From: Achromobacter marplatensis
GTDB lineage: Bacteria; Pseudomonadota; Gammaproteobacteria; Burkholderiales; Burkholderiaceae_B
Direction: 5' to 3'
Assembly: GCF_002209535.1 (NCBI RefSeq)
Contig: NZ_NJIG01000004.1
Location: forward strand, 310,001-374,000
DNA length: 64,000 bases
In this document: positions 1 to 8,644 of the stretch, one piece after another
Position numbering within the stretch: position 1 is the stretch's first letter
Layout of the letters: every line of letters starts with the position of its first letter
Translations under genes and position numbers: made by a program
The notes under the pieces: model-generated
The model's database searches: none
Seen by the model: only the letters and a program-made list of their open reading frames with translations
Told to the model about the DNA's origin: nothing

Positions 1-72
1 CTGGGCGAAGGCTGGATGGAAGACTACGTGAAGCGCGCCAACGCGGGCGGCATCGAGCGCGTTCTGGTGTAG
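1..72 (+). CDS. 3-prime end of an unidentified gene
   Basis: The first 24 codons of the window read in frame to a TAG stop and encode a tail ending in GGIERVLV. Too little is present to name the family. A strong GC-rich hairpin follows 20 bases after the stop, which supports this being a true gene end. The product is not recognised. Confidence 0.6.
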   Translation: MGEGWMEDYVKRANAGGIERVLV

Positions 73-92
73 GCGTCACGCCGCTTTCACAC

Positions 93-134
93 CCCTGCGC
101 CACGCTGTGGCGCAGGGCGGACGATCCCTTTTTT
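93..134 (+). terminator. Rho-independent terminator of the upstream gene
   Basis: A perfect 11-bp stem (93-103 with 107-117, loop GCT) is followed about ten bases later by a run of six T residues. It lies between the end of the first gene and the heat-shock promoter. The gap between stem and T-run makes it slightly atypical. Confidence 0.6.
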
Positions 135-140
135 CCCCAT

Positions 141-179
141 TTCGCCGACTCTTGAAGTCGGCGAAATTGCTCCCATCAT
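141..179 (+). promoter_or_regulatory. Sigma-32-type heat-shock promoter overlapped by an inverted repeat
   Basis: CTTGAAG at 151-157 and CCCATCAT at 172-179 are separated by 14 bases, matching the known sigma-32 pattern (CTTGAA, 13-15 bp, CCCCATNT). The -35 box lies within a perfect 10-bp inverted repeat (TTCGCCGACT at 141-150 and AGTCGGCGAA at 156-165). A repressor could therefore compete with RNA polymerase here. Predicted transcription starts near 186, leaving a leader of about 78 nt before the first Hsp20 gene. Confidence 0.7.
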
Positions 180-264
180 TGGTCCTGAGGCGATCAGACC
201 TGCGGTCGCACTAGCCGCGATTGCGTCGTGTCCTGATCTGTCCCTTTCCACTTGGGAGACCAAC

Positions 265-708
265 ATGAGCAACTTTCCATTCAGCGATAGCGGCTTCGCG
301 TCGGCCTTCGACGCGATTCAGGAACATATGGGGCGCGTCTTGCGCAGCGCCGGCGTGCCGGCGGCCTTGCGCGCCACCCCGCAAGCCTTGTTCCCCCCGG
401 TGAATGTCGGGGTGTCTGGCGACTCGGTCGAAGTGGTCGCCTTTGTGCCAGGCATGCAGCCTGACGACCTGAACGTCACGCTCGAAAAGCGTGTGTTGAC
501 CATCAGCGGCGAACGTACCCCGCCGGCATTGCCGGAGAACGCCCGCTATTACGCGCGAGAACGGGCAGTCGGCCGGTATACGCGGGTGATCGAGCTGCCT
601 GCCGACGTGGATCCAGACCTGGTGCAGGCGCGCTACACGGACGGCTGCCTGGCCATCTCGATCAAGCGCAAGGAGTCGTCCAAGCCGCGGGTCGTACCCG
701 TGCAGTAA
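265..708 (+). CDS. Small heat-shock protein, Hsp20/alpha-crystallin family
   Basis: This 147-residue protein is an ATP-independent holdase chaperone that would bind unfolding proteins in the cytoplasm. The alpha-crystallin domain spans about residues 45-145. It includes the conserved strand VEVVAFVPGMQPDDLNVTLE and ends in a basic tail. The start follows a GGGAG ribosome site at 8-9 bases. It is the first gene after a sigma-32-like promoter and lies 30 bp ahead of a second Hsp20 gene, so the two are probably co-induced by heat and may co-assemble. The family assignment is firm; the IbpA or HspA paralogue name is not. Confidence 0.93.
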   Translation: MSNFPFSDSGFASAFDAIQEHMGRVLRSAGVPAALRATPQALFPPVNVGVSGDSVEVVAFVPGMQPDDLNVTLEKRVLTISGERTPPALPENARYYARERAVGRYTRVIELPADVDPDLVQARYTDGCLAISIKRKESSKPRVVPVQ

Positions 709-738
709 GTTCCGCCAACCGCATAAGGAGTACCGATC

Positions 739-1128
739 ATGAATGAACGTAAAGATCTCACCGTGACCGCGGACGACTCGGCCAAGCGCGAAGACAGGGC
801 AGTCACCGTGCCCGCCGTGGACGTCTATGAAGACCCGCAAGCCATCACGCTGGTGGCGGACCTGCCCGGCGTGTCCAAAGAACGGCTGCACATCAACGTG
901 GAGTCTGACGTGCTGGTGATCGAAGGCGAGGCATCTGTTGCGACGCCGGGAGATCTGCAACTGGTGTTGGGCGAACTGCGCGCGCCTGTGTTCCGGCGCG
1001 CGTTCCGGCTTGGCCAGGAGTTCGACCGGGCGCAGATCAACGCCAGTCTGAAGCAGGGCGTCCTGACGCTTCGCATTCCGCGTGCGCGCGAGGCGCAGGC
1101 CCGGCGCATCCCCGTCACGGCGGACTGA
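739..1128 (+). CDS. Small heat-shock protein, Hsp20/alpha-crystallin family (second copy)
   Basis: This 129-residue Hsp20 paralogue is shorter and more acidic at the N-terminus than its neighbour. The alpha-crystallin domain begins near residue 28 (VDVYEDPQAITLVADLPGV) and closes with a GVLTLRIPRA strand, the usual dimer-interface region. The start has a clear AAGGAG site 8 bases upstream. It lies 30 bp behind the first Hsp20 gene and ends just before a strong terminator, giving a two-gene heat-shock operon. A cytoplasmic chaperone role is inferred from the family. Confidence 0.92.
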   Translation: MNERKDLTVTADDSAKREDRAVTVPAVDVYEDPQAITLVADLPGVSKERLHINVESDVLVIEGEASVATPGDLQLVLGELRAPVFRRAFRLGQEFDRAQINASLKQGVLTLRIPRAREAQARRIPVTAD

Positions 1129-1152
1129 CGCCGGCGTCTCGCCGGCAGGCAC

Positions 1153-1189
1153 AAAAAAAGCCGCGGCCCCAAAGGGCTGCGGCTTTTTT
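1153..1189. terminator. Bidirectional terminator between hsp20 and the Bug receptor gene
   Basis: A GC-rich stem (AGCCGCGGCCC with GGGCTGCGGCT) is flanked by seven A residues on the left and six T residues on the right. It can therefore stop transcription from both converging genes. Confidence 0.85.
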
Positions 1190-1215
1190 CCTAGGCCGGT
1201 CGGGCAGCGGCGCGA

Positions 1216-2184
1216 TCACTCCAGCTTGATGTTCGCCTTCTTGATCACGTCGGCCCAGGCGCTGCGTTCCTGCTCGGCATAGGCCTTGAAATCCTGCGCC
1301 GACATCGGCATCGGGATCACGCCCATGTCCAGCATCTTCTGCGACACGGCCGGGGTCTTGAGCGTGGCGTCCAGGTCGGCCGACAGCTTCTTGACCACCG
1401 CTTCCGGCACGCCGGCGGGGCCCACCAGGCCCTGCCAGGCGTAGGCCGTAAAGTTGGCCACGCCTTGCTCGGCCATCGTCGGGGTGTCGGGCAGCACCGA
1501 TACGCGCTCGGGCGTGGCGGCTGCCAGGACGCGCAGCTTGCCGGCCTTCACGTTGGGCAGGCCCGAGGCCAGGTCGATGAACATCACGTCCACCTGTCCG
1601 CCCAGCAGGTCCTGGATGGCCGGGGCGGCGCCCTTGTAGGGCACGTGCAGCAGGTTGGCGCCGGTGCGCTGCTTGAAGAGCTCCAGCGCCAGGTGGTGGG
1701 GCGAGCCCGCGCCGGCGGAGGCTGCCGTCAGCTTGCCGGGTTCCTTCTTGGCGGCGGCCAGCACGTCGTCGACCGTCTTGTAGGGCGAGTTGACGTTCAC
1801 GGCCAGCAGCAGCGGGAACTTGGCGATGCCGCCGATGTAGGTGAACTTGGCCGGGTCGTAAGACAGCTTGGCGTACAGCGACGAGTTGAACGCCAGCGTG
1901 CCGGAGTCGGCCGTGCCGATCATGTAGCCGGTGGGTTCGGATTGCGCAATGGCGGTGGCGCCGATGATGGTGGCGGCGCCGGGGCGGTTCTCGACCACGA
2001 TGGTCTGGCCCAGGGGCTTTTCCAGGCCGCTGGCAACCGTGCGGGCGACGACGTCGGCGCCGCCGTTGGCCGGGTAGGGCACGATCCAGCGGATGGGCTG
2101 CGTGGGCCAGGATTGGGCGGAAGCGGTGGCGGCGGCCAGCGACAGGGCGGCCAGCGCCACTAGGCGCCGTGCGGGGTTCTGCAT
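1216..2184 (-). CDS. Bug/TctC family periplasmic solute-binding protein
   Basis: This 322-residue protein has a cleavable signal peptide (residues 1-24, ending ASAQS) and the Bug fold typical of tripartite tricarboxylate receptors. Family landmarks include WPTQPIRWIVPYPANGGADV near the N-terminus, VVENRPGAATIIG, and HVPYKGAAPAIQDLLGGQVD. It would bind an organic acid or similar small molecule in the periplasm. No TctA or TctB membrane partner is adjacent, as is common for the expanded Bug family in Bordetella and Achromobacter. The ligand cannot be predicted. Confidence 0.92.
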   Translation of the reverse strand: MQNPARRLVALAALSLAAATASAQSWPTQPIRWIVPYPANGGADVVARTVASGLEKPLGQTIVVENRPGAATIIGATAIAQSEPTGYMIGTADSGTLAFNSSLYAKLSYDPAKFTYIGGIAKFPLLLAVNVNSPYKTVDDVLAAAKKEPGKLTAASAGAGSPHHLALELFKQRTGANLLHVPYKGAAPAIQDLLGGQVDVMFIDLASGLPNVKAGKLRVLAAATPERVSVLPDTPTMAEQGVANFTAYAWQGLVGPAGVPEAVVKKLSADLDATLKTPAVSQKMLDMGVIPMPMSAQDFKAYAEQERSAWADVIKKANIKLE

Positions 2185-2349
2185 GGGGTGTCTCCTCGTG
2201 CGGGGTCTGTATTGAGCGCGACGTCGGCGGCGTCGTGTCTTGCGCCGTCGGTCTGCGTCGCTATTTTTGCGACGCTATTATGCCTCGCGCGCCCGTCCGA
2301 AAGGGGACCTTGTGCCCCCCGGTTTTCCCGCAGTGCACCACGCCGCCGG

Positions 2350-3069
2350 CTACTGCGGATCGGGGTAGGTACGTGCGCCGAAGATCGCCGTGCCGATGCG
2401 CACTTCGGTGGAGCCTTCTTCGATCGCCAGTTCGAAGTCGCCGCTCATGCCCATCGACAGGCGGTCCAGCGAGATCCCGGCGATGTCCTCGTCCCGCAAG
2501 CGGTCGCGCAGCTGGCGCAGGGCGGAAAAGCACGCGCGCACCGCCTCAGGGTCGGGAGAGTTCACCGCCAGAGTCATCAATCCCTTCACCTTCAGGGTGG
2601 GGAATTCGGTGGCGATGCGGCGCAGGAAGGCAGGCACGTCTTCGGCGGCCATGCCGAATTTGCTGGGCTCGGTCGAGGTTTTCACCTGCACCAGCACGTC
2701 CAGCGTCCGGCCTTCGTTCAGCAGCCGGCGGTGCAGGGCTTCAGCCAGGTCGGGGCGGTCCAGCGACTGGACTTCGGTCGCGTCGCGGGCGGCGTCCTTC
2801 GATTTATTGGTCTGCAGGTGCCCGATCAGCACCCATTCCAGGCCTTGGCCCGCCAGCGCGGCGGCCTTCTGGCGGATCTCTTGCGTCTTGTTTTCGCCGA
2901 ACCGGTTCAGGCCCAGCGCCATGGCTTCGCGGATCGCGTCCACATCGAAGGTCTTGCTGACAGGCAGCAGGACGACGCTGCCGGGCGCGCGTCCGGCGCG
3001 CGCGCACGCGTCGGCGATGCGTTGTTGAATCCGGGCAAGGCGCCCGGCCATGGTGTCTTCGACGGTCAT
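2350..3069 (-). CDS. yggS: YggS/PROSC family PLP homeostasis protein
   Basis: This 239-residue single-domain alanine-racemase-fold protein binds pyridoxal phosphate and helps keep free PLP and amino-acid pools balanced. The PLP lysine lies in LLPVSKTFDVDAI near residue 35. Other conserved blocks are FGENKTQEI, WVLIGHLQTNKSK and the C-terminal SMGMSGDFELAIEEGSTEVR, ending in IGTAIFG. The start chosen (ATGACCGTC) has an AAGAGAG ribosome site; a shorter start at 3051 is possible. The longer in-frame extension upstream is not expected to be translated. Confidence 0.93.
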   Translation of the reverse strand: MTVEDTMAGRLARIQQRIADACARAGRAPGSVVLLPVSKTFDVDAIREAMALGLNRFGENKTQEIRQKAAALAGQGLEWVLIGHLQTNKSKDAARDATEVQSLDRPDLAEALHRRLLNEGRTLDVLVQVKTSTEPSKFGMAAEDVPAFLRRIATEFPTLKVKGLMTLAVNSPDPEAVRACFSALRQLRDRLRDEDIAGISLDRLSMGMSGDFELAIEEGSTEVRIGTAIFGARTYPDPQ

Positions 3070-3269
3070 GCAGCTCTCTTGCAGGAACAGGATGTCCCAT
3101 AGTGTAGGACTCTTGCAGGATCGTTTCGCCACACCGGCCGCTTTCGCCGTTGACCCTGCGTAATCGCCAGGCTTAGAATTTACCGAGATTTGTTTATATT
3201 TCAATGTTCTATGCCCTCCCGGCGCCGCCCCTCGGGCGACACGGTCTCCCACCTTTCCAGTCCCCCGCC

Positions 3270-4511
3270 ATGTCCAGCGCTGCGCCAGAATACGCCTTTG
3301 CCACGCCTTTCCTGAATCCCCCTGCATCCCCCATCCGATCGCTCATGCCCTACGCCATGCGGCCGGGCACGATTTCGCTTGCGGGCGGCTACCCCGCGCA
3401 AGAGCTGTTCGATGTGGAGGGCCTGTCGATCGCGTCGACGCAGGTCCTGGCCCGCCTGGGCGCCTGCCTGCAGTATTCCAACATCGACGGCCAGGCCAGC
3501 CTGCGCCACGAACTGGCGCGCCTGTCCGCCGCGCGCGGCCTGGAGTGCAACGCCGACACGGAACTGATGGTGACGGGCGGATCGCAGCAGGCGCTGGCGC
3601 TGTTGACCCGCGTGATGCTGCAACCCGGCGACCATGCCATTATCGAGTCGCCCGCGTTCCCGAATTCCGTCCAGGCGCTGCGCTACACGGGCGCCACGGT
3701 GCATACGGTGCCCTCCGGCCCCGACGGCATCGATGTGGACGCGCTGGATGAACTGGCGGCCCGCATCAAGCCCAAGATGGTCTGCGTGGTCGCGTCGTTC
3801 TCGAATCCTTGCGGCGCCACGCTGACGCGCCAGCGCCGACTGCGCCTGCTGGAGCTGGCGGTCAAGCACCGTTTCCTGATCGTGGAAGACGACCCTTACA
3901 GCGAACTGCGCTTTGCCGGCGAAGCGGTGCCGCCCATCGCGGCCCTGGCCGAAGGCGAAGCCCGCCACTGGGCGGTGTACCTGGCCAGCATGTCCAAGAC
4001 CATGGCGCCCGCGCTGCGCATCGGCTGGCTGGTCGCGCCGCCCGAGATCCGCCGCCGCTGCGTCGGTGCCAAGGCGGCCGACGACATGGCCTCGTCCGCA
4101 TGGATCCAGGAAACGGTGGCGCAGTACCTGGCCAACGGCCGCTATGAAGAGCACGTGCCGCGCATCCGCGCCGCCTACGGCCTGCGCTGCGACGCGATGG
4201 CCGAGTCCCTGGCCCGCGAGCTCAACGGCCGCATCAGCTTCAGCAAGCCCGAAGGCGGCATGTTCTTCTGGGCGCGTCTGACGGGTGACGTGGACGCCAC
4301 GCGCCTGTTGCCGTACGCCATCGAGCACGAAGTGGTCTACGTGCCGGGCAAGGCCTTCTACGCCAATGCCGACCAGGCTGATCTCTTCGCTATGCGCATG
4401 TCGTTTGCCACCATGAACGAAAGCCAGATCGCCCAGGGCATGGTCCGGCTGGGCCGCGCGCTGGAAGCCTGCGAAGCCAACGAACCCGTCTCGATCTCGC
4501 TGGCGGCGTGA
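3270..4511 (+). CDS. PLP-dependent aminotransferase, class I/II (2-aminoadipate aminotransferase-like)
   Basis: This 413-residue fold-type I aminotransferase has the PLP-binding lysine in LASMSKTMAPALRIGW. Other family features are the N-terminal ISLAGGYPA segment, VTGGSQQAL, the VEDDPYSELRF aspartate-tyrosine pair, and a C-terminal EGGMFFWARL. It resembles MocR-domain aminotransferases and LysN but has no DNA-binding N-terminus. The ATG at 3270 places the start just before the conserved region; an in-frame ATG at 3204 would add 22 poorly conserved residues. It is divergent from yggS across about 200 bp. The substrate is unknown. Confidence 0.88.
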   Translation: MSSAAPEYAFATPFLNPPASPIRSLMPYAMRPGTISLAGGYPAQELFDVEGLSIASTQVLARLGACLQYSNIDGQASLRHELARLSAARGLECNADTELMVTGGSQQALALLTRVMLQPGDHAIIESPAFPNSVQALRYTGATVHTVPSGPDGIDVDALDELAARIKPKMVCVVASFSNPCGATLTRQRRLRLLELAVKHRFLIVEDDPYSELRFAGEAVPPIAALAEGEARHWAVYLASMSKTMAPALRIGWLVAPPEIRRRCVGAKAADDMASSAWIQETVAQYLANGRYEEHVPRIRAAYGLRCDAMAESLARELNGRISFSKPEGGMFFWARLTGDVDATRLLPYAIEHEVVYVPGKAFYANADQADLFAMRMSFATMNESQIAQGMVRLGRALEACEANEPVSISLAA

Positions 4512-4702
4512 TCGTGGCTTGACCGCGGCCAAGCCCGGCCGCGCAAGCCTTGGTTATGCTGGGAACCTGTCCGCCGGCGCCCGCATGCGGGGTGCGGGCG
4601 GATATACCTAAATAAGCGCTTGTTATTTGGCGCGGGCGCTTCATGTCTATAAGCTTCTCGCCTCGGCGCGTCCCCGCGCCCGGCATAACAGGAATCCAGG
4701 TC

Positions 4703-5719
4703 ATGAACATTGCAAAAGGGTTGGTGGGCGCGGCGCTCTTGATGGCGGCGGCACAAGGCGCGCAGGCGGCAACACTGGACGTCGTGCGCCAGCGCGGCGC
4801 GGTGGCGTGCGGCACGACCACGGGCTTCGCGGGCTTCTCGGCGCCCGATGCGCAAGGCAAATGGCAGGGGCTGGACGTGGATCTCTGCCGCGCCATCGCC
4901 GCGGCGGTTTTTGGCGATGCCGACAAGATCAAGGTCGTTCCGCTGAATTCGCAGCAACGCTTCACTGCGCTGCAATCCGGCGAAGTGGACGTGCTGACGC
5001 GCAACACCACCGTGACGCAGCAGCGCGACACCGCTTTAGGCATCATCCACGCCGGCATCAACTTCTACGACGGCCAGGGTTTCCTGGTGCCGAAGTCGCT
5101 GGGCGTGAAGAGCGCCAAAGAGATCAACGGCGCCACGATCTGCCTGCAGACCGGCACGTCCAACGAGAACACGCTGGCCGACTGGGCGCGCGCCAACAAC
5201 GTGACGTACAAGCCGGTGGTGATCGAGACGTTCAACGAAGTGGTCAACGCGTTCGCCGCGGGCCGCTGCGACGTCTTTTCCACGGACGCATCGGGCCTGG
5301 CTTCCATCCGCATCTCGAAGCTGCAGAATCCCGACGACTACGTCGTGTTGCCCGAGATAATCTCGAAAGAGCCGCTGGGCCCCTTCGTGCGCCAGGGTGA
5401 CGACACGTGGCTGAACATCGTGCGCTGGTCGCTGTCGGCGATGATCGAAGCGGAAGAATACGGCGTGACGTCCAAGAACGTGGACGAACAGGCCAAGAGC
5501 GCCAACCCCAACATCAAGCGCATCCTGGGCGTCACGCCCGGCGGCGGCGCCAACCTGGGGCTGGACGAAAAATGGGCCTACAACATCGTCAAGCAGGTGG
5601 GCAACTACGGCGAGAGTTTCGAGCGCAACGTAGGCCAGGGCAGCCCGTTGAAGATCAAGCGCGGCCTGAATGCGCAATGGACGCAGGGCGGTTTGATGTA
5701 CGCGTTGCCGATCCGTTAA
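4703..5719 (+). CDS. Amino-acid ABC transporter periplasmic binding protein (AapJ-like)
   Basis: This 338-residue SBP family 3 protein has a signal peptide ending GAQAA near residue 23. Landmarks are VACGTTTGFAGFSAPD, GLDVDLCRAIAAAVFGD, DVLTRNTTVTQQRDT and the ligand-site segment CLQTGTSNENTLADW. Closest in style to general L-amino-acid receptors such as AapJ or BztA. No permease or ATPase gene is adjacent, so it is an orphan receptor that must use components encoded elsewhere. The start has an AGG-rich site upstream; the in-frame ATG at 4643 would bury the signal peptide. Confidence 0.9.
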   Translation: MNIAKGLVGAALLMAAAQGAQAATLDVVRQRGAVACGTTTGFAGFSAPDAQGKWQGLDVDLCRAIAAAVFGDADKIKVVPLNSQQRFTALQSGEVDVLTRNTTVTQQRDTALGIIHAGINFYDGQGFLVPKSLGVKSAKEINGATICLQTGTSNENTLADWARANNVTYKPVVIETFNEVVNAFAAGRCDVFSTDASGLASIRISKLQNPDDYVVLPEIISKEPLGPFVRQGDDTWLNIVRWSLSAMIEAEEYGVTSKNVDEQAKSANPNIKRILGVTPGGGANLGLDEKWAYNIVKQVGNYGESFERNVGQGSPLKIKRGLNAQWTQGGLMYALPIR

Positions 5720-5749
5720 ATACAAGGCACGGCCATACAAGGCACGGCC
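5720..5749 (+). repeat. Perfect 15-bp tandem duplication
   Basis: ATACAAGGCACGGCC occurs twice head to tail directly after the stop codon of the amino-acid receptor gene. It has no obvious function and may be a recent slippage product. Confidence 0.8.
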
Positions 5750-5817
5750 AATATCGGCAGGATGGCGGAGCGCGCGGATTCGTCGGCAAGGATATCGTCG
5801 CCGATCGCGCGCAACCA

Positions 5818-6291
5818 TCACCCCCGCCGGTACACCTGCGCGATCTTCACGAAGGCGCTGCGCAATTCGCGTGTGCCGCCCTGAAGGATCACGGGCCGTC
5901 CCCGGTGGGTGAACACCACCAGCCGTTTCGAGAACAGCATGGGCACGAAACGCGCATAGCGCACGTCTTCCCAGGCGACTTCGCGGCGCGTGAACCAGGT
6001 CTGGCGCAGGCCGCGGTCATCGATGGTGGTGATCGACGTCTGCATGTGCCAGGACACGAACAGCAGCCCCACGAAGCACAGCACCACCACCACCGCCAGC
6101 ACGGTATCGAACGGCTGCGCGGGCGCACGGATGGCGGTCGTCACCACCTGCACGCCCAGCACCGCCAGGATCACCCAGGCCAGGATGCGTACCCAGTCGG
6201 GCCATGCCTGGCCCGACAGCGGCAGCGGGCCGATCTCGCGCAGGAGCGCGGCCCGGTCTTGCTCGGCGGGGGCGGTGTCAGGCGAGGTCAT
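5818..6291 (-). CDS. Conserved membrane protein with PH-like C-terminal region
   Basis: This 157-residue protein has two hydrophobic helices (about residues 35-55 and 65-85). A short soluble domain follows (TTIDDRGLRQTWFTRREVAWEDV, then RLVVFTHRGRPVIL) that resembles bacterial PH-like membrane-associated domains. Its start codon overlaps the HMG-CoA lyase stop codon by four bases (ATGA), so it is translationally coupled and co-transcribed downstream of that gene. The function is unknown and no catalytic motif is visible. Confidence 0.72.
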   Translation of the reverse strand: MTSPDTAPAEQDRAALLREIGPLPLSGQAWPDWVRILAWVILAVLGVQVVTTAIRAPAQPFDTVLAVVVVLCFVGLLFVSWHMQTSITTIDDRGLRQTWFTRREVAWEDVRYARFVPMLFSKRLVVFTHRGRPVILQGGTRELRSAFVKIAQVYRRG

Positions 6292-7196
6292 GCGGCCCGT
6301 TTGGCGGCGATTGCGTTGCCGGCACGGCTGGAACCCTTGCGGTTCAGGTGGGCCGACATCCATTGGCCGATATCGACCACGGCGTCGAAGTCCACGCCGG
6401 TGTCGATGTCCAGCCCGCGCAGCATGTACAGCACGTCTTCGGTGGCGACGTTGCCGGTGGCGCCCTTGGCGTAGGGGCAGCCGCCCAGGCCGGCGACCGA
6501 GGTATGGAAGATGGAAATGCCGGTTTCCAGCGCGGCCAGGATGTTGGCCAGCGCCTGGCCGTAGGTGTCGTGGAAGTGGCCGGACACGCGAGCCGGGTCG
6601 ACTACGCGCGTCACCGCCGCCATCACGTCGCGCACGCGCTGCGGCGTGCCCACGCCGATGGTGTCGGCCACGTCGATCTCATCGACCTGCATCGCCAGGT
6701 AGCGTTGCGCCACGTCCACCACCGATTCCACGGGAACGTCGCCCTGGTACGGGCACCCCAGCGCGCAGCTGATGCTGCCGCGCACGCGGATGCCGGCTTC
6801 ACGCGCGGCTTGCACCACCGGTTCGAAGCGGGCGATGGATTCGGCGATGGAACAGTTGATGTTCTTTTGCGAGAACGCTTCGCTGGCGGCGCCGAAAATC
6901 ACGATCTCGTCCGCGCCGGCGGCCAGTGCGCCTTCAAAGCCCTTCATGTTCGGCGTCAGCACCGAATAGATCGTGCCGGGACGGCGTTCGATGCGCGCCA
7001 TCACGTCTGCGCCGTCGGCCATCTGCGGCACCCATTTGGGCGACACGAACGAGGCGGCTTCCACATTGGGGAAGCCCGCCGCGGCCAGGCGGTTGACCAG
7101 TTCCACCTTGATGTCGGTGGGCACGAATTCCTTTTCATTCTGCAGACCGTCGCGAGGCGACACCTCGACGATCTTCACGCGGGAGGGCAAAGCCAT
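6288..7196 (-). CDS. mvaB: Hydroxymethylglutaryl-CoA lyase
   Basis: This 302-residue TIM-barrel enzyme cleaves HMG-CoA to acetoacetate and acetyl-CoA, the last step of leucine catabolism. The N-terminal VEVSPRDGLQNE holds the metal and substrate residues. The diagnostic lyase signature with the catalytic cysteine is present (SVAGLGGCPYAKGATGNVAT). A conserved HFHDTYGQALAN supplies the metal-binding histidines. The start at 7196 fits the normal family length; the longer upstream frame does not. The liu pathway partners are not adjacent. The gene overlaps the downstream membrane-protein gene. Confidence 0.95.
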   Translation of the reverse strand: MALPSRVKIVEVSPRDGLQNEKEFVPTDIKVELVNRLAAAGFPNVEAASFVSPKWVPQMADGADVMARIERRPGTIYSVLTPNMKGFEGALAAGADEIVIFGAASEAFSQKNINCSIAESIARFEPVVQAAREAGIRVRGSISCALGCPYQGDVPVESVVDVAQRYLAMQVDEIDVADTIGVGTPQRVRDVMAAVTRVVDPARVSGHFHDTYGQALANILAALETGISIFHTSVAGLGGCPYAKGATGNVATEDVLYMLRGLDIDTGVDFDAVVDIGQWMSAHLNRKGSSRAGNAIAAKRAA

Positions 7197-7307
7197 GTCT
7201 CTTCCTGGTTCGGTATTGGGTGACGCAGCGCGCAAGGCTGCGGCGCTTGCGCCAATATTAGCGCCATCGCGAGGCACTTCGCTTGCACGGGGCGGGGGAA
7301 TGCGGCC

Positions 7308-8420
7308 CTACTTCAGGCGCTGATAACGGCCGTCGTCCAGACGGGCGAGGCGGCCCTGCAATTCCAGTTCCACCAGCTGCGCTTGCAGGTCGCCGGTGTT
7401 GAGCGTCAAGCGCGCCTGCAGGGTATCGAGATGCAGCGGGTCGAAGCCCAGCGCCTCGAGCACGGGGTGGGCGGGCAGCGACGCTTCGGGCCGGGGGGCG
7501 CCGCGCACGCCGGGCATCGGGCCGCCGCCCAGCTCGTCGGTAATGTCGGCGGCCGTCTCCACCAGCTTGGCGCCTTGGCGAATCAACGCATGGCAGCCGC
7601 GCGACAGCGGCGAATGGATGGAACCGGGGATGGCGAACACCTCGCGTCCGCTTTCGCCCGCCAGCCGCGCCGTGATGAGCGACCCGCTTTGCTTGGCCGC
7701 TTCCACTACCAGCACGCCGCGCGCCAGTCCGGCCACAATGCGGTTGCGTTTGGGGAAGTGCGGGGGCAGGGCGCCCGTGCCCAGCGGAAATTCGGAAACC
7801 AGCGCGCCCTGCGCGGCGATGTGGTGCGCCAGATCGCGGTGGCGGGCGGGGTAGATGCGGTCGATGCCGGTGCCCATGACCGCCACCGTGCCCGCCCCGT
7901 CCGGGCCGGCGTCCAGCGCGCCTTCATGCGCCGCCGCATCGATGCCCAGCGCCAGTCCGCTGACGACGCGCCAGCCGTGCGTGGCCAGATGGCGGGCGAA
8001 GGCGCGGGCGTTTTCCTGGCCCCCGGGCGTGGCGTTGCGGGCGCCCACGACGGCCAGCGACGGGCCTTGCAGATAGGCCGGGTCGCCCGCCACGTACAGC
8101 AGGATGGGCGGGTCGGCGATGGTCAGCAGGCTTTGCGGATAGGTCGGGTCGGCCAGCGTCAGGATGTGCCGGCCGGGGGCGCTGACCCATTCCAGTGCGC
8201 TGTCCACCTGGGCCGCCATGTCCTCAGGCATGGGCGCGGCCAACTGGCGAGCCAGCGCTTCGGGAACCTGGCGGACCAGCGCCGTGGCGCGCTGCGCGTA
8301 GATCTGTTCGGGCAGGCCGAGCGCGCCCAGCAGCATGCAGGCGGTGGCGGAACCGATGTTGGGTTCCAGGGACAGCCGCAGCCAGGCGGACAGTTCGGCG
8401 GAAGAATGCGTAAGCGGCAT
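7308..8420 (-). CDS. dprA: DNA-processing protein DprA
   Basis: This 370-residue protein protects incoming single-stranded DNA and loads RecA during natural transformation. A SAM-like N-terminal helical region (about residues 1-75) precedes the Rossmann-like DNA-binding core with AVVGARNATPGGQENA, VVSGLALGIDAAAHEGAL, GTGIDRIYPARH and SEFPLGT. A C-terminal DprA winged-helix-like segment (LGFDPLHLDTLQARL) follows. The start at 8420 removes a basic, unconserved extension. A divergent promoter region separates it from def. Confidence 0.95.
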   Translation of the reverse strand: MPLTHSSAELSAWLRLSLEPNIGSATACMLLGALGLPEQIYAQRATALVRQVPEALARQLAAPMPEDMAAQVDSALEWVSAPGRHILTLADPTYPQSLLTIADPPILLYVAGDPAYLQGPSLAVVGARNATPGGQENARAFARHLATHGWRVVSGLALGIDAAAHEGALDAGPDGAGTVAVMGTGIDRIYPARHRDLAHHIAAQGALVSEFPLGTGALPPHFPKRNRIVAGLARGVLVVEAAKQSGSLITARLAGESGREVFAIPGSIHSPLSRGCHALIRQGAKLVETAADITDELGGGPMPGVRGAPRPEASLPAHPVLEALGFDPLHLDTLQARLTLNTGDLQAQLVELELQGRLARLDDGRYQRLK

Positions 8421-8644
8421 GGGCAAGCGCGTGAAGCGTCGACGGGTGCGTGAGTGTCGCATGCGGGGCAGGCGACGCTGGGCGAGCGGGACAATACGCT
8501 CACACCATGCCTCTGTCGAACGTCGCAATAAGCGGGGACGCAGCAATGCCCGCAATGCTCGACTTAGCCGAAAACTATTAGAAATCAAGACTCTAATGAA
8601 TTAAACTCTTAAGTAAGCATTCAATCACCGGCGACACCCCTGCA

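Noticed and set aside
186-264. ROSE-type RNA thermometer before hsp20
   Set aside because: Only a 4-bp TCCC/GGGA pairing masks the ribosome site, and no ROSE signature is evident by eye.
211-1152. Long open frame opposite the two hsp20 genes
   Set aside because: It is a high-GC shadow frame rich in His/Arg/Gly, antisense to two clear Hsp20 genes, with no recognisable domain.
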